Shown piece after piece: positions 48,397-55,575 of a DNA stretch of 64,000 bases. The notes beneath the pieces were generated by a model. The model was given only the letters and a program-made list of their open reading frames with translations. It did not search any database and was not told the DNA's origin. Position 1 is the stretch's first letter. Each line of letters starts with the position of its first letter. A program made the position numbers and the translations under genes. This DNA comes from a virus. The stretch covers positions 1 to 64,000 of IMG/VR virus record IMGVR_UViG_3300025413_001393, one strand, 5' to 3'.

Positions 48397-50730
48397 CTAG
48401 CTTTGATCAGATAAAGAGGCTTGATTTTCTTTTATAATTTGTTGTATTCTTGTAACAGCGTCTACTGCAGGCTGTGCTACATTACCAACCTTAACATAAA
48501 CATCCCCCATTGTTACGTGATTGTGATCTCCCTGAATCCAATCTTCTTTGAAACCAAGAGTAGTGTTCCATCTATCTCCTTCAACTTGATCTCGTCTATC
48601 AAATTTAGAAAATATTTGATGGTACCCTTTACCCATGAACATATTGGAACCATCATCTCCATAAACCATCATACTCTGCTGACCTTGAGATGGATCATTT
48701 GGATTAATTTCGTAATGAGATCTAAAACCTCCACCAGGCATGTTTAGAGTTGTTCCTACAGATGTAACGGGATTATCGGGTGTAGAACCTGGTTTATAAC
48801 CTTGAGAATCCGAACCAGTTCTATAAACACTAGCCCATTCTTCTTTAGAGTAAGATGCAGCAAAATAAACAGGATATAAAGGATTGCCTTCTCTAAAGAA
48901 AACCCACAACATGGCACCTCCTGCAGGATATGTAAATAACCCTTTAGCCATATTATTAATATTATGAATAGCAGGAGGTCCGTGAGGATTAGGATGATTA
49001 ACAAGTGCTGTAGAAGAAGCTCCAACTTGCTTACCAGCAGTTCCAGCAATTCCAGTCTTGTTTGCAGCATTATCGGTTAACTTTTGAAGTTGAGCTTTTT
49101 GATCAGCAGTTAATTGAGAACCATAATACTGCTGAAGCTGTTCAGGAGTTGGAGGATTTTTAACAGAAAAAGAGGGAATAGAACCGTCAGTTATTGGAGC
49201 TATAGACATTGTTGCACCTGGTGCTAGTGTAGTGCCTTTTAACAGACCTGAAGAACCTTGTACAACACCTCCTCCAGCTGCAATCATAGCAGCTGTAGAA
49301 ATTTCTCCGTGATAACTATTAACACCAGCTGCAGCATTAGTACCAAGCACAGCACCGTTACCACGAGATGTTGATGAATCTGCACCAATACAAACAATCG
49401 GTGGTCCATCGTTAATTTGAACGGCAAAAGGTTTACCAATATCAGCTTTGTTAGCAACAGCAATGTAAGGTACGTTCATCGCATCAATTGATTTACCAGT
49501 TGAGTCAGTCAGCGAAGTGTTTGTATCTCCTGCACCATTTCCACCTTCCAATGCCATCGAATATGGATTTCCGTTTGAGTCATCCGAAATTTCATTAGCG
49601 TTTGAACCGTTAACAACTTGAGTTAGTGTGCTACTTCCCCGAGCTTGGTCTAATGCAGCCTTTGCAGAACTACTAAGATCTCCACCAGAAGCTGCATTAT
49701 TTTCAACTGTTGGATCAGCAGCATTACCTTGTGCTGGATCATCTTCGTCTTGATTGTTGTTTTGAGTAGGATCTGATTGGCTATGAACATTTGCAGCAGC
49801 TGCAGGCTGACCACTCATGCTCGTTCTATCAGCTACTGGAGAGGCTGGAGGAGAACCTGCAGGAGCTATAGTATCTTTTGGATAATATACTGTAAAATTG
49901 CTATAAGGTACTTTACCAGAAGAAGCAAGCACACCATTAGTACCTCCAACAGATGAAGGACTATCAGGATTTTGAGAAAAATTGCTAACCCAATTTGAAC
50001 CAGTCCATACTTGAATGTGACCTTGACCTTTATGACCACCTTGAGCACAAACTGTTGTACCGACTGGAATTTTAGCTGGATCACTTAATGCTCCAGCATC
50101 CATAGCAACTGGAGGTTGAAATTGACCAGAATTTGTAAGATAGTTATTCCCTCCTCCTAAAGCCAACGAGCCAGCTGTGTCGTTGCCACCTGCTCCAATA
50201 CCTTGAGCAAAATACGAATTACCAGTCAGAGCTCCTAAAACTCCTCTAGAACCAATACCACATTTACCTGAGCCTGAAGAATTGCTAGAATATTCGTCAG
50301 GAGATATACCACCGTACTTGGTTGCTTTAGCAAACAAATCTGCATTATTTGTTGGAGTAATTGGATTTGGACTAGATACTGGAGATTGATCGTAAAGAAG
50401 AGAAGATACAGCATTTCCTACTGCTTTAGCTCCTGCAGCAATAGCACTTCCTATACTTGATACAACGTTGCCGGGAGCTGAAGTTCCGCAAATTGGAGAA
50501 GCAGATTCAGCCCAAGGTAGTATTTGAACTAACTTAGCAATCTGATCAGACGTCAAAGCGCTTGGTAAATTATCTCCAACACACGTAAGATTGATGTCTT
50601 GAGCTGTTTCGTTCCAGTTATCATACAACGCTGGCATTATATGAGGAATAAAAACTTGTACTCTTCCTCTTTTTTCGGGATCATCGTTATTAATACAGAT
50701 GCCCAAATACATTGAATTATATTCTTTCAT
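48397..50730 (-). CDS. Baseplate hub protein (gp5-like) with CHAP/NlpC-like cell-wall hydrolase domain
   Basis: 777 residues. The first 75 residues (YLGICINNDDPEKRGRVQVF...LVQILPWAES) form the gp5 N-terminal OB domain. Residues about 155-255 look like a CHAP/NlpC-P60 peptidoglycan hydrolase: C157 in GKCGIGSRG and H238 in GQGHIQVWTGSNWVSNFSQ. T4 gp5 has a lysozyme there instead. Residues about 415-490 (IAVANKADIGKPFAVQIND, YHGEIST) may be a GH75-like barrel. The C-terminus (GDDGSNMFMGKGYHQIF, GDHNHVTMGDVYVKVG) is spike beta-helix. The role is hub plus local wall digestion during infection. Confidence 0.7.
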   Translation of the reverse strand: MKEYNSMYLGICINNDDPEKRGRVQVFIPHIMPALYDNWNETAQDINLTCVGDNLPSALTSDQIAKLVQILPWAESASPICGTSAPGNVVSSIGSAIAAGAKAVGNAVSSLLYDQSPVSSPNPITPTNNADLFAKATKYGGISPDEYSSNSSGSGKCGIGSRGVLGALTGNSYFAQGIGAGGNDTAGSLALGGGNNYLTNSGQFQPPVAMDAGALSDPAKIPVGTTVCAQGGHKGQGHIQVWTGSNWVSNFSQNPDSPSSVGGTNGVLASSGKVPYSNFTVYYPKDTIAPAGSPPASPVADRTSMSGQPAAAANVHSQSDPTQNNNQDEDDPAQGNAADPTVENNAASGGDLSSSAKAALDQARGSSTLTQVVNGSNANEISDDSNGNPYSMALEGGNGAGDTNTSLTDSTGKSIDAMNVPYIAVANKADIGKPFAVQINDGPPIVCIGADSSTSRGNGAVLGTNAAAGVNSYHGEISTAAMIAAGGGVVQGSSGLLKGTTLAPGATMSIAPITDGSIPSFSVKNPPTPEQLQQYYGSQLTADQKAQLQKLTDNAANKTGIAGTAGKQVGASSTALVNHPNPHGPPAIHNINNMAKGLFTYPAGGAMLWVFFREGNPLYPVYFAASYSKEEWASVYRTGSDSQGYKPGSTPDNPVTSVGTTLNMPGGGFRSHYEINPNDPSQGQQSMMVYGDDGSNMFMGKGYHQIFSKFDRRDQVEGDRWNTTLGFKEDWIQGDHNHVTMGDVYVKVGNVAQPAVDAVTRIQQIIKENQASLSDQS

Positions 50731-50732
50731 GT

Positions 50733-52301
50733 TTAGGTATTTAAATATTGAGAGGCCTCTAACGAAATATTCTTGTTAGCGTTATAGTTAAAAGGTTGAT
50801 TAGGAGTGTTCAAATTTGCTACTGGAGAAGCAGACGTAGATTTTAGAGGATCACTAGAAGTTAATTGTGGAAGAACAAGAGGAGCTTCTTGAGGTGAACG
50901 TACAACACGCAAACCATGCTGATCTACAGGAAGCTTAGGATTTGTAGGAGCTGGTACAATTGCTGGAGGATGTGAAGCATTGGGGTTGTGTAAAGGCGGT
51001 TTTCCTGTAGAGGTTCCAAGTAAAGGTCCCAATATACCCATTTGCTTAGCATATTGACCGGTAATATTTTGAATTACTCCTCCTTGTATTGATTGCATTG
51101 CTGAACCAAAACTATAACCATGGTTACCGACAAGCCCCAAGCCAGGTATTTTATGAATTTGACCGAGTTGTTTATTAATGCTAGGAGGAACTAGTTTGCT
51201 CATTAAAGCTTGTGGATTTCTTACAGCAGCAAGACCAGTACCAGCTTGAGGAAAAAATGAGGTGGCAAGAGACGCTGGATTGGATAATATTCCACTTCCT
51301 ATTGAAGCAAATTGACCAAGCTGTCCTATTGAATTTGTAACAGAACTTAGACCACTAAAAGAACCTCCAATACTGCCAACCATGCCAGCTACTTCAGTAA
51401 TAGCACTTAAAAAATCCGTCAATTGACCAATTGGAACTAGACTATCTAATAAGCCTTTAGGACCAAAAATTAAATCAAAAATTCCAGAAACAACACTATC
51501 CAACAAACCACTAATTTGCTTAACGATATCCATTAGACCATTGTAAATGTCTGAAGCTATGGAAAATGGAAGAGCTAATAATGCATCAGCCGTTGAAGCT
51601 AAACTTCGTAAACTACCCATCATTTGAGATGGTAAATGTTGTAAGTTGTCTAATTTATATTTTTTTACGGTTGCTTCCAGTCTATCTGTAAATCCTGGGT
51701 TAGTTTTATCTAATTGGTTAGAAATAGATTTACTAAACGATTCAGCTGAACCTAGAGGATCTCTTAAAACATTAGTAAGTGTACCAAGAGTAGATCCTAT
51801 ATGAGATGAAACAGGCTGAAGCGTTTGATTAATGTTGTCTTTAACGCCGCGTATGTCAGCAGCTATATTAACTTGAGCAGAAGATATTCCTTCTCCTAAC
51901 TTAGATGTAGCTTTAGTAACGCTTTTGTGAACAGCTAGCTCTGCAGAAAATAATGTCGTAATTAAATTTCTACTATAACCATCTAAATCGTGCTCGGTAG
52001 GAGCAGCTGCAGTTCCTGCTGATTTAATTCCAAATAAATTTTGTATATAAAGAGGTAATGGATGAGACGAGCCGTATTTCTTTTTAAGATGATTTATTTT
52101 TTCAAGTGTATTTTCATCTGTTACCCAACCAGTACCAACAGGAACAGCCGAAGTACCAGAAGCAGAGTTTATACCTCCTGGAGGATTATAAGAAAATGCT
52201 TGTTTGTTGGCAGACGCAGCGGCAGCAGCGGCGGCAGGTCCAAAAACCTCAGGCCCGTATGTTGTTGTTACGGATGTTCCTCCAATTCCTAAAAAAGACA
52301 T
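50733..52301 (-). CDS. Hypothetical baseplate / tail hub-associated protein
   Basis: 522 residues, rich in Gly, Ser, Ala and Leu. A long amphipathic/hydrophobic helical centre (DIYNGLMDIVKQISGLLDSV, VVSGIFDLIFGPKG) and a Gly/Ser-rich segment follow an Ala-rich N-terminus; the C-terminus is Pro-rich and flexible. No known domain recognised. It lies 2 nt upstream of the gp5-like hub gene and has TATAAATA 19 nt before its ATG, so it heads the baseplate operon. Possibly an inner baseplate or tape-associated protein. Confidence 0.5.
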   Translation of the reverse strand: MSFLGIGGTSVTTTYGPEVFGPAAAAAAASANKQAFSYNPPGGINSASGTSAVPVGTGWVTDENTLEKINHLKKKYGSSHPLPLYIQNLFGIKSAGTAAAPTEHDLDGYSRNLITTLFSAELAVHKSVTKATSKLGEGISSAQVNIAADIRGVKDNINQTLQPVSSHIGSTLGTLTNVLRDPLGSAESFSKSISNQLDKTNPGFTDRLEATVKKYKLDNLQHLPSQMMGSLRSLASTADALLALPFSIASDIYNGLMDIVKQISGLLDSVVSGIFDLIFGPKGLLDSLVPIGQLTDFLSAITEVAGMVGSIGGSFSGLSSVTNSIGQLGQFASIGSGILSNPASLATSFFPQAGTGLAAVRNPQALMSKLVPPSINKQLGQIHKIPGLGLVGNHGYSFGSAMQSIQGGVIQNITGQYAKQMGILGPLLGTSTGKPPLHNPNASHPPAIVPAPTNPKLPVDQHGLRVVRSPQEAPLVLPQLTSSDPLKSTSASPVANLNTPNQPFNYNANKNISLEASQYLNT

Positions 52302-52320
52302 ATATTTTGTATTCTTACTT

Positions 52321-52328
52321 TATTTATA
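52321..52328 (-). promoter_or_regulatory. TATAAATA box before baseplate operon
   Basis: Perfect match, 19 nt before the ATG at 52301. Confidence 0.5.
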
Positions 52329-52356
52329 ACCAAAAGTTAATAATTAAACTTCAGTT

Positions 52357-52533
52357 ATGTCTAGTAAACAACACGAAATTGAAGCTATTGTAGAAGATTT
52401 AATCGAGAACACAATTTTTGAATTATTTGCAGATAGTTTTTCATCAGTTAAAGAATGCGAAATTGCTTTAGAAATACTAAAACACAAGCTAGAAGAAATT
52501 GAACCATCTGCTTTTACCGAATTTTTTAATTAA
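52357..52533 (+). CDS. Hypothetical small acidic helical protein
   Basis: 58 residues: IVEDLIENTIFELFADSFSS then VKECEIALEILKHKLEEIEP, an acidic helical protein with one Cys. It lies divergent from the baseplate operon, 17 nt before the next plus-strand gene. No recognised family. Coding is supported by composition and by filling the gap between neighbours. Confidence 0.45.
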   Translation: MSSKQHEIEAIVEDLIENTIFELFADSFSSVKECEIALEILKHKLEEIEPSAFTEFFN

Positions 52534-52537
52534 AAGA

Positions 52538-52545
52538 GATAAATA
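52538..52545 (+). promoter_or_regulatory. GATAAATA box
   Basis: 5 nt before the ATG at 52551, downstream of the 58-residue gene stop. Confidence 0.4.
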
Positions 52546-52550
52546 ATAAT

Positions 52551-52964
52551 ATGCAGCTGTTTAAAGACAATTATCTTCTCGAAAAGGCTTATCTCTCTAT
52601 CGCCCAACAAGTACCTTCAGTACCTTCTGACGAAGAAGAAATGGAGCCGGAGTTAGAGCAGAATGACAATACCGAAATAGACGGTAGAATCGGAGATGAA
52701 GTTCCAGGACCTGAAGAGCCTGTTATTGATGACGAGCTTCATTCTCCTGCAGAAGTAGGAATGGAAGAGCCAAGTTTGAATGACGAAGAGCACGAAGAAA
52801 TGGAAGAAGATAGAATGGCTGTTGATAACCTTAATTCCGTTCGTGAAAGTGCAATGAAAATTGCAAATCATTGGTCACAAGGTAGTCGCTTGAGTCCTTG
52901 GCAACAGCAAAAATTAGCTATTGCAATGGAACTTCTTGCTGAAGTAGCAAGAGCTCTTCGCTAA
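52551..52964 (+). CDS. Hypothetical acidic protein, capsid-targeting-like N-terminus
   Basis: 137 residues. MQLFKDNYLLEKAYLSIAQQ is an N-terminal amphipathic helix with an LLE site; residues 25-100 are very acidic (Glu/Asp/Pro, disordered); the end is a helical domain (RESAMKIANHWSQGSRLSPW, then QQQKLAIAMELLAEVARAL). GATAAATA lies 5 nt before the ATG. Its stop interlocks with the dCMP deaminase stop over 52961-52964. Role unknown; a prohead core or internal protein is possible. Confidence 0.55.
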   Translation: MQLFKDNYLLEKAYLSIAQQVPSVPSDEEEMEPELEQNDNTEIDGRIGDEVPGPEEPVIDDELHSPAEVGMEEPSLNDEEHEEMEEDRMAVDNLNSVRESAMKIANHWSQGSRLSPWQQQKLAIAMELLAEVARALR

Positions 52965-53377
52965 AACTCGAGTTTAATACACTCGATGTTATTGAAATTA
53001 AATATTTCAAGAGCTTTTTCGTCTCTACAGTAAGTTTCCGAGTAAACAACTTTTTCGATTCCATGTGCAACAATGTTGGTAGCACATGATGTGCAGGGAA
53101 GCAAGTTGCAAGCAATTATACGGCATTCTCCGCGTTTTATGAGCGCTAATAGATTGGCTTCTGCATGCACCACAAATGGACGTCTAGCATCTCTATCTTC
53201 CCAGAAGCCTGCAGGAGCAATTTTTCCTGGAGCTAAACCGTTATAAGCAACTCCTATAACTCGATTATCATAATCAAGTGCACAAGCTCCAACTTTTTTA
53301 TAAGGATCTTCACTTCGTAATGAAGCTACTTGAGCTATCCTCAAAGCATATTCTTCCCACGAAATTCTATTACTCAT
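52961..53377 (-). CDS. Deoxycytidylate (dCMP) deaminase
   Basis: 138 residues. The zinc-dependent deaminase motifs are HAE at 71-73 and PCTSC at 94-98, with DPYKKVGACALDYDNRVIGV and YNGLAPGKI as expected for dCMP deaminases. It converts dCMP to dUMP, feeding ThyX. The start overlaps the upstream stop by one base (TAATG). Confidence 0.92.
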   Translation of the reverse strand: MSNRISWEEYALRIAQVASLRSEDPYKKVGACALDYDNRVIGVAYNGLAPGKIAPAGFWEDRDARRPFVVHAEANLLALIKRGECRIIACNLLPCTSCATNIVAHGIEKVVYSETYCRDEKALEIFNFNNIECIKLEF

Positions 53378-53778
53378 TATACCAACTTATCGTTCCAGCA
53401 AAATACAACGTTATCGTATTTTTCCAACTTTAATGTTAAATTGTGATGAATAAGATTCTCCCAAATTTTATATTTGTTTATACTTGCACAATCCATTTTA
53501 GTAATATAAAACGTCTTGTCTGGGTTATTTGTAATGAGTCTCTTTAGTCTTATTAATTCTTCAAAAAAGATTGGCGAATATTCTTCTGGCTTGTAAAAAG
53601 AACTATCATCTAAGTCACCAAATTTTTTAGTTGTAAAGCCAAATGTGTGTTCATGGTCTCGTAATAGAGTAGAAAGCTCTGTACCTACGTGTTGAATATT
53701 ATCTGGAAACACAAAGTAGGATTTTGGATTTTTATCCAAAAAATCTGCTGTTATTGCTATTTGTTCGTAACGTGCCAT
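53377..53778 (-). CDS. Hypothetical protein (FVFPDN family, DUF7831-like)
   Basis: 133 residues. SYFVFPDNIQHVGTELSTLL followed by HTFGFTTKKFGDLDD resembles a phage/bacterial family with the pattern FVFGDNxxxxGxG...PNxxGIxTK. Its function is not known to me. It is coupled to the dCMP deaminase gene by a one-base overlap. CATAAGTA lies 5 nt upstream of the ATG. Confidence 0.55.
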   Translation of the reverse strand: MARYEQIAITADFLDKNPKSYFVFPDNIQHVGTELSTLLRDHEHTFGFTTKKFGDLDDSSFYKPEEYSPIFFEELIRLKRLITNNPDKTFYITKMDCASINKYKIWENLIHHNLTLKLEKYDNVVFCWNDKLV

Positions 53779-53783
53779 CCCTG

Positions 53784-53791
53784 TACTTATG
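53784..53791 (-). promoter_or_regulatory. CATAAGTA box
   Basis: 5 nt before the ATG at 53778 of the FVFPDN-family gene. Confidence 0.35.
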
Positions 53792-53796
53792 CGGGT

Positions 53797-54510
53797 TTAG
53801 GTCCAAAAATAGTTTCTATTCTCGATAAACCACGTTAATATTTTAGTATCTTTAATTCTAATACTTTCCTCAAGCTCGTTATGCTTTTTGTATCTTTGTT
53901 GATATGACAGCTTACGAGACTTTTTTGTTGCTACAGTAAGAGCGTTGTCCAACTTTTCTTCTAACGCTTTACGAGTAACTTCAATATATTTTACAGCAGC
54001 TTTTAGTTCTTTATAGAAGGTTTTATGCGATGGATCACTATTCCAATTAATAGTGTTTTGACTAACTTCTTCATGCCAAAAATCTAAAATTAAACCAAAA
54101 TTTGAATCTACAACTACACTACTAATATCTTTCCAAACGTGCCTTGGGCAGGAGTTACGCCAACGAGGGTGCAAAGGTTTAATAAAGCGTTTAACGGCGT
54201 ATTTAACGTCCAAATAACGCATATATCTTAGTTTTATAAAGGCGTATGCTGGATTGTCCCAACTTGTTAACCAGTGACGAAAAAACCATTGAATGGGATA
54301 CTTTTGACGAATAAATTTATAAAATAAATCCCATTCGCTTTCCTTAGTTCCAAGGTCGTTGAATTTTATCTGAAGACCAAATGGAATTAAATAAAAGCCA
54401 TTTTTTTCTCGTTGTTCACGGGGAAGAGCTTTGTAATCTTCAGTAGTAGATACTTTATTACACGAATTTATAGGAAGATAAAACTTTGAATTGAGACCTT
54501 TTATGTGCAT
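53797..54510 (-). CDS. Hypothetical phage protein
   Basis: 237 residues, helical, rich in Trp, Arg, Tyr. IQWFFRHWLTSWDNPAYAFI, PLHPRWRNSCPRHVWKDISS and LILDFWHEEVSQ give a layout I have seen in uncharacterised proteins of marine T4-like phages. No catalytic motif is evident. The C-terminal 60 residues form a basic coiled region. Confidence 0.55.
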   Translation of the reverse strand: MHIKGLNSKFYLPINSCNKVSTTEDYKALPREQREKNGFYLIPFGLQIKFNDLGTKESEWDLFYKFIRQKYPIQWFFRHWLTSWDNPAYAFIKLRYMRYLDVKYAVKRFIKPLHPRWRNSCPRHVWKDISSVVVDSNFGLILDFWHEEVSQNTINWNSDPSHKTFYKELKAAVKYIEVTRKALEEKLDNALTVATKKSRKLSYQQRYKKHNELEESIRIKDTKILTWFIENRNYFWT

Positions 54511-54529
54511 ATAAATATGCTCTTATAAA

Positions 54530-54898
54530 TTATTTGAATGTCAAGAAATACTTTAATCTGTCAACAATACCTAATATTTCGTCTCTAATATTAAACAATT
54601 CTGTATCCTTTATTGGATCTAATTGATCTACGGCTCTAGTAGAAAGAAACTCCATCATGTCTTTTATGAAGACTTCGTGATCAACTTCTTCTACGTTTAC
54701 AATCTCAATAGTAGTAAATGGTTTAAGACTAAATCTTTGATACTTACCTTGAAAACATTCAACAAATTTGTCTATCTGTTCATCTAAATCGTTATATGCT
54801 TTATTAAAAGCTTTATGTCTAGCATACGAAAACGTTTGCCAATGCAAAATTCTTATTTGTGTTTGGAACGTTAAAAGCTCAACTATCGTGTTTTCCAT
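54530..54898 (-). CDS. Ferritin/Dps-like small protein (DUF5856-like)
   Basis: 122 residues, all helical. ILHWQTFSYARHKAFNKAYN and DLDEQIDKFVECFQGKYQ match the helix pair of the DUF5856 family in large phages, which resembles Dps/ferritin-like proteins. The usual metal ligands (His, Asp, Glu) are partly present (H19, H28, D39, E47 region). A role in DNA protection or oxidative stress is plausible but unproven. Confidence 0.65.
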   Translation of the reverse strand: MENTIVELLTFQTQIRILHWQTFSYARHKAFNKAYNDLDEQIDKFVECFQGKYQRFSLKPFTTIEIVNVEEVDHEVFIKDMMEFLSTRAVDQLDPIKDTELFNIRDEILGIVDRLKYFLTFK

Positions 54899-54913
54899 TC
54901 CTTTAATTATAAC

Positions 54914-54944
54914 AAAAAAGAGGTGGAGTAAACCACCTCTTTTC
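54914..54944 (-). terminator. Bidirectional-looking terminator after tail tube gene
   Basis: Perfect stem AAAAGAGGTGG/CCACCTCTTTT with a 6-nt loop. On the minus strand it ends in TTTTTT and follows the gp19-like stop by about 25 nt. Confidence 0.88.
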
Positions 54945-54969
54945 GTATTTGATATATTTATTTTAAATG

Positions 54970-55557
54970 TTAGCGAATAACGCCTGGATTTGCACCAAAT
55001 GTACCAGGAGTTCCAAGATTACCAGCACTACCGTTGTCTGTCTGCTGAGTAATGCGCCAGAATTGATATGCAATTGTAGCATTTACTGTTGCAATTGTAC
55101 CGTTATCCTTAATGTCAAAAGCAGTGTCAGCAAGAGCTTGTACATATGCACCAAATAGTGTGTACTCTCTTGTTGGCTGATTTTGCTTATCAAGAAGCTG
55201 GAGGATGATATCACTGCCAACTGATGGTGTTGAATAGTTTCCTGTTGAATCAGCATCACTAAATGTGTTGAACAAGCTTTGCTCTAACACATCTCTGATG
55301 TTGTATGCTTGATCGCAACGGAATGTTACATTGTAACCAGCTGATCCTGGATAGGAAGCTGTACCCGGAACGTTGAAAGCAAGACCCATGTAAGGAACTG
55401 GAATATTGTTAATTTGTCTTCCTGGAAGGGAAGCGGTTTCAACATAAATTAGCTCATCGGTCAGATTCAAATTTCCAAACTTTATCAGTTGGAATTGAAA
55501 CAAACGAGCGAAGTCGTGTTGCTGTGCTTGAGAGTAGAAGGTTTGGATGTTTGACAT
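54970..55557 (-). CDS. gp19: Tail tube protein (T4 gp19-like)
   Basis: 195 residues versus 163 for T4. FARLFQFQLIKFGN, DELIYVETASLPGRQINNIP, VPYMGLAFNVPG and the strand GYNVTFRCDQAYNIRDVLEQ are standard tube features; YTLFGAYVQALADTAFDIKD follows. It follows the sheath gene by 18 nt, as in T4 18-19 order. AATAAATA lies 5 nt before the ATG and a hairpin terminator follows the stop. Confidence 0.92.
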   Translation of the reverse strand: MSNIQTFYSQAQQHDFARLFQFQLIKFGNLNLTDELIYVETASLPGRQINNIPVPYMGLAFNVPGTASYPGSAGYNVTFRCDQAYNIRDVLEQSLFNTFSDADSTGNYSTPSVGSDIILQLLDKQNQPTREYTLFGAYVQALADTAFDIKDNGTIATVNATIAYQFWRITQQTDNGSAGNLGTPGTFGANPGVIR

Positions 55558-55562
55558 AAGAT

Positions 55563-55570
55563 TATTTATT
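55563..55570 (-). promoter_or_regulatory. AATAAATA box before tail tube gene
   Basis: 5 nt before the gp19-like ATG at 55557, between sheath and tube genes. Confidence 0.4.
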
Positions 55571-55575
55571 TAATT

